Assembly (NCBI GenBank): GCA_013397935.1
Contig: VZRN01000631.1
Span: 1,214,058 to 1,278,057, forward strand
Origin: Dasyornis broadbenti
Taxonomy: Eukaryota > Chordata > Aves > Passeriformes > Dasyornithidae
Direction: 5' to 3'
Length of the DNA: 64,000 nt
Under the pieces are notes generated by a model. It saw only the letters and a program-made list of their open reading frames with translations. It did no database searches and was not told the DNA's origin. Shown in pieces: positions 24,298-36,200 of this stretch (positions are counted from its first letter, which is position 1; every line of letters starts with the position of its first letter). Position numbers and translations under genes: made by a program.

Positions 24298-25833
24298 ATT
24301 TGGTTTCTGAGTGTCCCCTTGCTCCTGTGAGTCACCTGGCACGTGGCCCTGACGCCTCAGTGTGTGATGCTCTCTGTGTCAGCACTGGAGCCTCTCTGCA
24401 GAAGGAACCCTTGAGCCGATCCGAGCTCTCCTGCACAAAAGGCCGAGCAGAATCGATCATGCTAAGGCAGAAATAGCTTTGTGCTGGAGCCAAGGTCCTT
24501 TCAAGGTAGGAGATCACCTTCCTTCATTTGGGTGATTTTAGCAGCACCAGGCTTGTTGGTAATCTCAGCTATTTGAATTCATTGGGAGTCCAGCCCCCAA
24601 TACATGGTACTCAAGGAAATTAAAAATAATCCCTTTGGAGCACATACTTGCTTTCTAGCTTTCAGCTACTTGAAAGCTGTGCTTCCAGCACTTACACCTC
24701 CAGCCACAGCTGGTAGAAAATGGACCAAAGATTGTCACAGTACAGAGCTTGGCAGAGTAGGAGCTGCCCTGCTGGTGTCGGGGGAGTTGGATCATATGCT
24801 GCCTCCTAAGCTTTGGAGGCTCCTCCCAGGAATTTTCCATTTTTTCCCTGCACCCCACACATGTGCTTCTGATAGGAGCCAGAATGGGGCCCTGCATGGA
24901 TAGGGCAGCATTGCTGTGCCCTCTTCTTTTGGCACAGGGGCTATCCAAAACGTTTAGCTGTTACTACTCTTTTACATAGGTGACCATTCATAACACAGCC
25001 TTATTCACATTAGAAGCTGAAGAAACTTCTGGGTGTGCCAAAGATACTGGAATTTTTCTCTTTCGATTGATCCACTCGGTGACATTGATTGGTTTCACTG
25101 GGGGGAGAGGGTTAAGGCTCTGTACGATTTGTTTTTATCTTCCCCCATAGACAGATAATATAGCCCAGGCTGAAGGGAGGAGCAGCCTGCATGTGTTAAT
25201 ATCTGGCATGACATTTCCTTGTGGAAAAGGAGATGATGCCTCTAGCTTACCTGTATGAAGAGTCAGCCCTGGCACTGTTTCCTTCCCGCATATAGAGCTT
25301 GGGTTGCTGCCATCCTATGCACCAGTCCCACTGCTTATTTGGCAATAAGCAGCTGAGGCCTTGCCTGATACTGGGTATGAATCCACAGTAGGGAGGAATT
25401 CTCCCACACACTGCCAGGGAATGGATTTATTGCCACATATCCACACACAGTGCCGAATTCACCTAAGTCTCTTCTAATGTTCTATTTTAATTGCTCGTCT
25501 CAGCCAGTTGATGATAAATCAGTCTTAAATTTGCAGTGGGGATTGGGGGAGGGGGGTAGAGACTGAATGAGATTTTATTGATATTATTGTAAAAGGTCTG
25601 TTCTATCTTTTCTGGGCAAATGAATTCTATCCTTTTGGTTGTATTAAAGATCCTTCAGACCCAATCTGCCAGCATCCCTCTCTGCACACTGAGCAATCAC
25701 TGTGCAGACTGCTGCATCCCCAGCCAGCAGAATGCTGCGTGCTGGCTGGAGCCCTCAGCTCCACCTGCCTGCACTGAAAATCAGACTGCAGGGAAGAACT
25801 TTTGTGCTAGAAGCATCTTGTTTTCATTTTGTC

Positions 25834-25912
25834 NNNNNNNNNNNNNNNNNNNNNNNNNNNNNNNNNNNNNNNNNNNNNNNNNNNNNNNNNNNNNNNNNNN
25901 NNNNNNNNNNNN
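25834..25912. other. Assembly gap (79 N)
   Basis: A run of N in otherwise ordinary non-coding sequence. Open frames drawn through it are not meaningful. Confidence 0.99.
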
Positions 25913-26532
25913 ACCTGTTCTGTAGGGCTGAACTGTAGTTTTGCAGTGCTTGTGGGACAGCATCTGAAGAGCAACAAAAACCAACATGTGAAACACTTCT
26001 CCCCCTCCTTCAATGCAGGAGCAGTTGCCAGGCCGTAGTCTGAATCTCAGCATAACACTTCATCTACTGAGTTTTATAAATTCCTTATTTTTTAAACATT
26101 CTATAGAAATACTGTATTTTTCTTTCCTGGTATATAACCTTTTCCAAGAGGGGCTTTGGGAGGAGTGGATGCATCATAACTTGAATAAAACACCGTCAAT
26201 TATAAATGAACATGACAGTAGTGCCTAAAGCAAGACTAACTCCATCTTCTCTTGTGCTATATAATATATATAATGATGAGGATACTCATGCCCCAATGAG
26301 TTTGTGGTTTAAAATAGGCGAGACTGGCAAAAGGCAGTAGAAAATAGCCGTTTCTTGTCTCTGCTTTTCTGCTCCCAGTAAATTTTCCCTGTATGCTGAC
26401 AACTCCAAGACTGTGCAAGGTAATGGTTATGATTAATCCAAGAGATATGGGAGGTATTTAAATTTAAACCGATGTGCTTCAGATCATAATTCAGCCTCTC
26501 TCGGAGGAAGAAATTATTGATTATGATCTTGA

Positions 26533-26549
26533 TTTTTTTTTTTTTTTTT
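26533..26549. repeat. Poly(T) tract
   Basis: Seventeen consecutive T on the plus strand. It may be the poly(A) tail of a degraded minus-strand retrocopy, but no coding remnant is recognised next to it. Confidence 0.7.
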
Positions 26550-27978
26550 CTTTGAGAGAGTCTCACAACTGCCTAACTGGGGAGATGATGGGAGCATAAA
26601 GCAATGCATGTCTCCTCATTGCAGATCCTACTTGGCATGTGGGACAGGGTTACCATCAGTGTGACATGGATAGGTGGTAGGACAGTGCAGCTGCTTTGCT
26701 AAATGGCCATGCAAACACCAGCCAGAACCCGGGCAGTCCCTTGGGTAAAGATGCAGCAGCACATCAGAATAGGGCTTAAAATAGCAATTAGAAACTGTTT
26801 TGTGGTGGGCAATAGCTCGGGTCACACAATAAATACCATGAACTTTGGGCAGGGGCCAGAAACCCTGGGGAATCTCCGAACAGCCCTTGAATTTAACACA
26901 TCAGATTTAATGAAGACTGATCCATGGGCTCGAGAATCCAAACCTTTGGGGTGACAGGACTTCGCTGTGGCAACTCTGAGCCAATGTGCAGACTGGGAGG
27001 CCTGGTCCAAGAGTCATTATCAATTTTGCTATGAACTTAGGTGCTCCAAAATGCTGCTTACATGGATCACTGGGGTTTGGCTCTGTGTAGATAAATGTGT
27101 GCAAGTGAAGTATCAATAGCTTAATGTAGAGGAGGGAAAGGAAGGGAAGAAAATATCCAAATTAGGCAAGATTTTTTTGTAGGAAACGCCCATGCTAATA
27201 AAGGCATGAGCTTCATTCACAGTTCTCAAAACAATTTGCAAGGACCTGGTTTGGCAGGACAAACTGTGATTCGCTTATATAACATTTTTTTCCTGATTTA
27301 TAATATTTTTCACTGTTAGGTCTGGCAGCTCTCACATGAGCCTGTTTAGGTGCCAAGTAGTCAAACAATGTAAATGAACTCCTAAAATCTCAGTGCTTAC
27401 TGAGACCAACAAAGTACAAACTCTTTCTGATGGCTCCCTTCCTGGGACAGTGAAACAGGTCAGGATTGGGTTCCAAACTGCCTTCATTCTCTTTGGAAAT
27501 GGCAAGGCAATGGGAGGAATGAGGTAATAAGATTCCAGTTCTGCTGCAATAAGCTTTGCAGGTAAATCTCTCTACATGTGGATTACCTTTTGTCATCTGA
27601 AAAATGGTGATTAGATTTCTCTCTTGAGATCTAAAGCCTTTGTTTTCATCATTCTGCACACCCTGACTGGAAGATGAAATACCTGACCATTGTGTGCAAG
27701 TGAAATTCAGAGCTCTGGTTTGGGGAATCCACCTGTGTACTGCAAATTTTCCACTTTCGTTCTCCCAGGACTGCTGGTTACGATTCAGTGGACACAGCAA
27801 TTATTTTGTCTTAAATTTTTAAAAAGTTTGAGCTAGGATCTCAGTTCAATTTCTCTTTTGTGCAGTGAAAGATGAGAGCTCTTGGCATATCCCAAGATAT
27901 TGGGAAATGTAAAACAAGATGGAGAACAGAAGTGTGTCATAGAAGGTGAGAAGTGAAGCAAAATTTTAGGTGGGACTT

Positions 27979-28045
27979 TTATCCTCTAGTATTGTATGAA
28001 TGGAGTAGGATATGAATAGAGTAGAATATGTATCCTCTAGTATTT
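27979..28045. repeat. Partial local duplication with 50-bp offset
   Basis: The string TATCCTCTAGTATT occurs at about 27980 and again at about 28030. Between them GAATGGAGTAGGATAT and GAATAGAGTAGAATAT form a smaller 16-bp repeat. It looks like a young replication-slippage product. Confidence 0.7.
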
Positions 28046-29324
28046 CTGAGAGTGAAGCTGGATGTTCATGTCTGTTGGTTTAGTACAGAAAAATACTGGG
28101 GTCTGGGGGAGAGCAGGTGAAGCAGGAACATGCTCAGTTTTGTCTGCTTAGCCTTCATTAGAAGTCAAGCAAAAAAAAAATGTATCTTGATATGGTGGAA
28201 TCAGCAGATCTAAACTAAAAATAGCAGTGGTGTATTCATGGAGGGAAGGAGTTTGGGGACTGGGGGAGTACTTGGGTGTTATCCCTTAAAGGTGGAAGCA
28301 GAGATTGGTTAGGACAAGTAGCTTAGCTTGGCTTGATGATACACAGGTACGTTAAAAAATGGTAAAAAATCCCTGCTTTCTTCCTTAGAGGAAGGTAGTA
28401 ACCCATGAGGGATCTGGACTCACTACTTTTTTCAATGGCAACCTGGGATTAAGGCTTCATCTTTCACCATTTCAATGAGCTTTTGAGACAGAAACCAGTG
28501 ACAAGAGGAATTGTCTGAGCTGCCCTATCAGATAGCACAGGGACAGGGACTGTCCTGTTTGGGCAAAAGTTGTAATTTCCTCTATGAAAAGGAGAATTTG
28601 TGCAGTAATGGTCTCATCCTCGCCCCAGCAGGAGGCTTGAGAGATTCAAAGGATGTATTTGTGGTGAGTTACTACAGCTGTTCCTCTCCTGTGAGAAACA
28701 GTATGGTTAAAAGGCAAAACATTGCATAGCCTGGTACTTGTGGGTACTGTTGTTGTTTTTCCATGTCATTTTCATCCAGGCTTTGAAGCCTGGTGCTTGA
28801 TAGGGACTGTAGAACATTTCCTACAGTGCTTCAGGGAAAAGTGTGAGACACAGCAGTGATGGTTGCAAGAGCAGAGGTTGCTTGGTGGCAGGTTTATTGT
28901 TTTCAGGTGTTGTCTTTTGCTCCTCCATGAGTCAAAACCAACTAGAAATATTATATTGGAAATATCTTGAAGCCTGCCTCAGGGGACAAGCTGACTTCTT
29001 CATAAGACACAAGGGTGCTCTAATGAGAAATGATATAAACAGTAGAAAATGGGATAAAAATCCCAGGTGGAAGTGAGCTAAAAATTGTAACTTGCCCCAT
29101 TATCGTATCTTCATTTCCAAGACATTATTTATTTGATGGAAGAAGTCCAAGTGTGTTATATTTGCCATTCTCGGAGCACGTGGGCCAAGACTGACTTGTT
29201 GACTTGTGTTAAGAGAAAAGATTGACTTTAGTGTAACTTCTGCTGTAGCAGCATGACCTAACCAGCATCACAAGTCAGGTCAGAAGAAATAGGACTGTGT
29301 GTACAATGAGGCTCTGCTGTCCTC

Positions 29325-29346
29325 TTTTTTTTTTTTTTTTTTTTTT
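29325..29346. repeat. Poly(T) tract
   Basis: Twenty-two consecutive T on the plus strand, ending in TTTTTTCAG and so also resembling a very strong splice acceptor. The 180 nt to its right hold a short open frame with no recognisable domain. Confidence 0.7.
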
Positions 29347-29954
29347 CAGAAAAACAATATTTTTCAGAAGCCTAGTGAAAATAAATAATGAAAGGGGTAC
29401 TGAGATCAAGAAAAATAATCTGTCCTGGCATTTCATCTACGGATACTTGAAATATCGCAAGAATCTGAAATCCACTGGGAAAAATGAGTCTGAAATGACA
29501 AGGCTGTGCAGGAGTTGTTCTGAGAACTGGAGGAAGACACAGAGTTAAAAATAAAATAAAGCAAGGGAAGATGCTGCAGTAACTTAGCCCACTCTGTATT
29601 GCTTTTCTATAGGTGTGGGGGAGAAGGCAGGGAGCAGCTGGCTGCTTCAGAAAGCCTAGTTTTATTAAGTCAAATTTCAAAAAGCCAAACCAGTCCATAT
29701 GAGGTGTAAAACCTTTAAGATCTCTTCTTCTGATGGTGGAGCATGTATTTTTTCCCCCTCTTCCCTTGTACTTCCTGCCCCAACAGGAAAGATCCCAAGT
29801 GACTCTTCCTCCAGTAACATTTTTCTGAAGTCCTCTTTGGTTCTTAGTGTACACATGTTGCTGAGTGTCTCCTTCTCCTGGGAGAAACCAGCTAGAGATC
29901 TGACCCTGAATGAATTCCTAATTGCAGGTTTCAACCCAGCATGAAGGGAACTGA

Positions 29955-29986
29955 TTGCAATTGTTGGAATTGTTGGAATTGTTGGC
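29955..29986. repeat. 9-bp tandem repeat
   Basis: About three copies of TTGTTGGAA in direct tandem. It is a short minisatellite-like expansion in non-coding DNA. Confidence 0.8.
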
Positions 29987-32900
29987 AGTTACTAACTGGT
30001 GTTGGGACAGAAGCACTGCTTAGTTTACTTTCTGGGGAAAATCCATCATAACAGCACCTATTTCTGTGGCCTCTATTTTTGAGAATTTCCTATTTGCTTA
30101 TATTTGTCTCTGAAGTGCTGTTGGTGTACCTAAAAGAGGTGTCTGTGTTCTCTGGGGTGCAGGAGAGCAGACCACATGGATTACTCCTGTTGCAGAGTCC
30201 TTGGAAGCAGCGTGGTTTGAACAAGCTTTGTTCTCTCTTAGAGCAAGAGAAGCCCTTTAATCCTTCAGACGATGTTCCAAAGCACAAAGTGTTGATGAGG
30301 GGTGGGATATAGACAGACTGACAAAAAGATACCTAGGAAAGGAATAATCACCTCCTTGAGAGAGTGATGTGCTTTTGGTTCCTTTGTTATCTTTCTCTGC
30401 CAATGTGTCTTATCCTAGTCCTTCTCAATCCATAAAGTGAGGAGAGTTTGCTTCAGCTCTAGGCCTCTCCCAGAGCCAGCCAGAGCTGGTAATGAATATT
30501 TTTGTGGTGTAAATGTCTTCCCTCTCAATTACCTTCAGATAATTTCATCAATCACTGAGTGAACACCAATGACCTTGGACATCTCGATGGGTTGCCACAG
30601 GTTCAAGAACCCACTCCTGTTACCAGCTTCTTTCAACAACAGTTTCCTTTACAGAACACACCCACATTATGACTACATAGAATGTATAGAATATTGGTGT
30701 CCTGTTGAAAAGAGGAGTGAAAATGCTGGGATAGTTTCTCTGCTGGCTTAAGAGGAGCTGCACAGACGGCAATGAAGGCAGGTTATATTGTATCTCTGGG
30801 GAAAGGGACTCGCATGGGCTCCTCGTCTGTGTCAGAAGAGCTGTGAAAGCCGCTGTGCTGTGTAGGGTACCAGGGCCTTGTGTTTGCTTACACACAGGTT
30901 AGCTGAACTCCAGTCTCCTCCTGCTGAACCAGTTCTTAACCTATAGGCCATCGCAAAACCAGTCTTGACAACCAGCAGTGTGACAGAATCAGTTTGACAT
31001 CTGTCTGTTTCAGAGGACAAGACCTGATAAATCTGCGGCTTCATCTGGACCTGAGGTAATCAAATCCCCAGGCATGGTGGGCCAGTGAGGCTGAGCTTTC
31101 CAACCAGAGTGGAGCCTTAAGTCTTCAAGACAGCTGCATCTATTCCTGGGTCTAGTTTGGTACAGGATCTCAAAGTGCTGGTATATGTATGTGAATGTAG
31201 CTGCTGTCTCCTGAAGTTACCCAAAATCTGAGGGTCTGACTCTCCTACAGGAAGCAGAGTGCCAAAGGCTACTCTCATAGTAAATTATCTGGGTGGTCTA
31301 CAAGATGCTCTACCAAAAGCAACCCCTTGCTGCTCCAAGTGATGGTTTGAGGGTAAAGCTCAGCAGTGCCCTTATTGCTCACCTGGGCACAGGTAAACAG
31401 TGAGTGTGGCAGGTGAAAACACCTCTCTACAACTGCACTTCTTTAACAGTCTCCCTTTTGCCTTTTTAATAGTTGTATTTGTCCTGTTAAGGGGACAGGA
31501 GTTGATTTAGTAATTTTTTGCCTTCTTTTGCACTCTTACTTATCTCTTCCCATGTGTTGGAGCAGCTGTCCTGTAGGGTGGTGAGAGTGTGTGCAGGTAA
31601 ATATTGATTATCTCTTTGTAGTAATTCGGCAAAGAGACAGCACTTCAGTTTCACCTGCATTGCATTCCTTCTCTCAAGTGGATTAGTTCCTGAGGAGTAT
31701 CCTTAGGAGAGAAATCCTTACATATGTGAAAGAGGCCTTTAGAATAGGTACAGAATTCCTGATATGTGATCCCCAGAGTCCTATAACCATTTTGCTGCCT
31801 TCATTAGTGCCTAAACAACGGGGATGTTGTGTGGGGGAAGGAAATGAGGTGGGAGACAGCTGATGAGAGGCACAATGTAGCCTGCTAGCAAAACTCCTCT
31901 GAACAGATACATCCAGGACCTCTGTCTCTCCTTTCACCTACCTCATTCTGAGCAACCATGTTAAGAAGGAAGAAAAATACTTAAAGCTGTGCTAACCACA
32001 GCCCCATGGAGAAACAAGATAAATATCAGCAGAGCTGGTGCTGCTATGGCTGGGTAACCCACACAGCTCCAGGATCAACACATCCCTGCCATGTGGCAGC
32101 ATCTGCTGCAGCCTTGGCTTGGCACAGGTTCCAATGCTCCTTTGCACTCTTCTTTGATCCTCTGCTGTGTTCAGCAGTGGGCACTTGATTAATTCTGTTT
32201 TCCTAGTGCTGAGGGGGAAAGTATGTGCAGCTGGAGGAGGAGGAAGAGCCTGCTTTAGACACCAGATATGGGGAGATGCTACCTGTCCCAAGGGATTTTC
32301 TGATTCTTTCCAAAGTGCAGCACTTTCTCAGGAAGGAGCTAATCCTGCGAGACACTGAGGGCCACAGAGTGACAGTGTTTTGAGGCCAGCAGTGCAGCAC
32401 AGTTCACTGCAGCCTCAGCCCTCTCCTTCCCTTTCCACCCTGTCAAAGTCAAGCCTGCTTTTCCTGCAGCACTGCCCTTCTGGCAACTGTGAATCTCTAC
32501 TGCTTGACATAACCTCAGTCTATCATCTGAGGATGCAGTAGTTAAATAACAGCCTGAGCTCCTGCAAAACAACTGTGGGAGTCCCTCAGGCCAGCGACAC
32601 TGCTTATTCCTCCCCTAGAGCCCCAGAGAGCAGGTGCAGTGACTGCATAAAGGCTTCTGAGGACAGCAGTATAAAAGCAGCTCATACAGGGGCCAGCAGG
32701 CTTCAGCTTGGTTGGAAACTGCCTGGTCCTGCATCAAATGCCGGTAGGAGGGATGTATTTCTCCTGGCCTTCCCTGGTTTGCAAAATTCTTCCATCTTGT
32801 GACAAATCTGGGCATGAGGAGAATAGCAGGATCTCTTTCTAACTGAAAATCAACCAAAACAGGGATGATTTTCTAACCTAGAACTCTATTTCCAATAGCA

Positions 32901-32992
32901 GTGGTTACAGCAGTGGTTATTCCTCACCAGGATTTCTCCATCAATCAGTTCTCTACTGTTTTCAGGAAGACATCTTCTGCCTGGTGCTTGTG

Positions 32993-33229
32993 ATGGGAGT
33001 TGTACTCTTTGCTCTCTGGGGGTGGTTTCCCCTGGGTGGAGTGTTGGCTTCCCTGCCTTCCCTGAGGATAGCCTTTGCCTGCTGCTTGTTTCCCTTCCTG
33101 AATGCCTGCTTACAAGGGAAAGTGCTGGTTTATGGTTTATTCTCCACTCTTGCCAAAGCCCTGGTGAGGGCTGCCAGAGCCCTTCCCAAACTGGTGATGT
33201 CCCCAGGTGATGTGGACTGCAGGCAGTGA
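32993..33229 (+). CDS. Candidate hydrophobic 78-residue ORF, unidentified
   Basis: An ATG-initiated frame encodes a leucine- and alanine-rich peptide starting MGVVLFALWGWFPLGGVLAS, with two hydrophobic stretches (roughly residues 2-20 and 25-45) and a basic segment (KALVRAARALPK) after them. A splice donor-like CCCCAG followed by GTGATG lies within the frame near its end. It resembles a small membrane protein, but I know no homologue and it may be chance in a T- and C-rich region. Confidence 0.12.
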   Translation: MGVVLFALWGWFPLGGVLASLPSLRIAFACCLFPFLNACLQGKVLVYGLFSTLAKALVRAARALPKLVMSPGDVDCRQ

Positions 33230-36200
33230 CTGCTGCTCACCCTGGGTCATTTTGGGGCTTCCAGCAGCAGCAGCAAAGCTCTACTGTAACCTCCAGCAGA
33301 ACACAGTCTGTGTATTGAGGTAATCAGCATCCTTGATCTCCTCCTCTGAGACCCAGCAGTTAGTTTATTTGCACTCAGTCGTGGCAAAAATACAAAGACA
33401 ACAAATATGAAAGATTATTTAATGAACTCTGGAAATGAATAATGAATACATCATTTTTAAGTGGTTCTTCAGGCTGCTACAGAGTGCTATCCTGAGATGT
33501 GAGAGCATGAATCTTGGCTAATATAAAGGAGGGTAGTCATTTGGTTCCTGAATGAACAGCTCACAGGATGAATGGGAGAGCTAATTGTTTCTTGAAGCAA
33601 ACTTTTCAGACACTTCTTCCTAAGAAGGAGACTTGGCAGTGTGCTGAGCCTTAATTTTTAAACAGTGTGAAAGAGGGGCTTGACTTACCATTGCTTTGAG
33701 TTGGTGTGATGCCACTGACTTCAACGGAGAATTTGTAGCCCTCACATATCACCTCCCTGGCTATTTGTTGGAACAGCAATGTGAAATGAAACACCAAGCA
33801 AGGTTTTCCAGCAAGACTACAGTTTTCTGGAAAATCTCATGGTGACAGTAAAGTAGAATATATGACTGACTGAAACTGATTTGTTACATGCCTTGTGTTA
33901 AACACGTTATCTTTGCCATGATGTCCCAGCTTAGTCTTTATCTAAAAACCAAGAAAACTGTTTGGAACCTTCATCTACTGGGAGATTGGCTCACATTTCA
34001 AATAAGTTATACAGCGTTTTTTCCTATATGAAAAAATACAGGTAGATCTTCAATTATTGCTTATAATTCAAAGGAGTTTTAGGATAGCTGTACATTTTGG
34101 GTTTGGTGTCCCTTGGAGTCCTTGCTGGATAGACTTATGATAGTGAAAACATTTTAGGGATGGATGACTCAAGAAGTTTCCTTTTTAGAGTGTCTTTAAA
34201 ATAACTTTCTTTGAATGAAAGAATCAGAAGGATTCTATAAAAAAAGCAAATGTGTATTTCAGTATGGTGTGAGTGTATGGTTTAAAAAAGCCAATTTACG
34301 AATTAACAATCCAGGAAAATTAATAGCAAAGGTGCAAAGTTTTCGAGTTACCAACAAGGAGAAAACGTGCAAGCAGCCAGCAGCTCAGGCTTATTAGGGG
34401 AACTATTTATTGTGAAGGCATCTTCCTCATCTGTGGCTTGCAGATGTGTCAGGGGACTGAAGTGGAGGTGGTGATGGTTGATGGAGGTGTAGGAGCCATG
34501 TTGTGGATCAGAGTGTGGCCTCTCTTAGTCTGCTTAGCCCTTTCTGCATAACCTTCCTTTCAAATCAAAATTTACATCTTCCTTCAAGGTCAAGCGTGAT
34601 TTTCTTAATTCACCCTTCTCTTACAATTCATTTCCCTCAGCATAAAAAATTAATGGTTACATTTGTGTGTTGTTGCATGTAAAGGCAGAAATTCGATTTC
34701 CAAAACATGTCAGACATATCTTTGAAATTGGGAGCTAGATCTCCCTAAATATCTTTTGAAACCTGGAGCTGTGCACCAGATGGAGAATCAGCACTTAAAG
34801 AATAATTTCACGAAGGAAGCGGAGTGAAATTATTTCCTTTAGCAAATAGTTTCACAGCATGAAGAAAGAAAGCACAGCCAGCATCTTGCACAGGGAGATC
34901 ATGCTTGCTCTCCCCCTCTTCATGCTTCTTTCCTAGGGTTTTTTGGGTTTGTTTTTTTTTTCTCCTATGGATGCATCCAGGCCACATCATGGCACAACGT
35001 ATAGAATGTACCGAGCTAGGCATTGGCTGGTGTCTTATTGGCATCAGTTGCAGGTCAGAGTGAGCACTTTGTGTCCCATGAAAGGCTGAACCCTTTCTAT
35101 GTCCTGAAGTGATTTGAGAGCAGATATAAATGTCATAGGTGCACTGAACAAGAATTGCTGGCCTGCGGAATTAGTCCAAGATAATGTCAGAGGCTCTTCA
35201 AGGCAGGCTGATAATGTGGTTTGTCAGGCTTATGTAAATGGATATATGTACCTGAGGTTATGTGCAATGTAGGGGCTGCAGCTGGGGTCAACACCCCAGG
35301 AAATGGACAGGAAATATCATCAGCTGCCAATGTCAGAGTATCAAAGACTGGCAATGTCCCTGCTAGGGAAATTCCGATCCCAAATCTCTGAAGACAATAG
35401 TGACGCTGCAGAATGTGTCAGGAATTAGTCCTAATCTAGACAGTCTAAAAGAGATCTCCAAAGTTTCCTTTTCCTGGATGCTGCGGATATGTGCAGTGTG
35501 CAAATAAGTTTTTTGCGGTGTCTGGGAGGGAAAGGAAACTTTCTAGACAGGTGGAGCTCATCGGTTTTCAAAAAACCAGCTTCTGCTGAGAGATCAAACA
35601 ACTGCCATATGGTGTTGTTTTTTCCTATAGCACAAACATATTTAGCTCTGCCAGGAGAAGTCTGGGGAACTGATTGTCAGTGGCCTCACAGGATATGGCT
35701 AAACTTGGATTAAAACACTACCAAAGCATGGAGCAGCTTTGGAGAAAGGAGCTGAATGGCAAGTGCAGGAGGCAGTGATGCAGTGGGTCATGTAGGGAAA
35801 GAGGTACTGCTCAATTTAACCTCAGTTTTATTTTGTGAAAGCCTGGCTGCTGCAAAGATACTGGTGTAAAAAAAAAAAAAAATTAAAAATTCTAGAGCCC
35901 TTTATATAACTAGACTTCTTCATCAAGCTCTGAATCAACATTATTCCAGTTTAAAAAAGAAAAAAAACAAATAATTGCATATTACTGCTCTCATTCTTGG
36001 CTATAAGACAAAATCTCATTAGGACCTGCAATAACAGCACATGTAAGAGCAAAATTTAGCTTAAAATGCTTTCACTTTCACAACACCCACTTTTCACTTG
36101 AATGTTCAAAGTTGCTGCAAAACATTTTTGAAAATTAGCTATTAGCTATATACTGTAGTAATTTTTCTAGTGACAACCATTGCATAGACCATCTACACCG

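Noticed and set aside
25620..26053. Frames drawn across the second assembly gap
   Set aside because: Same reason; the flanking translations are short and unremarkable.
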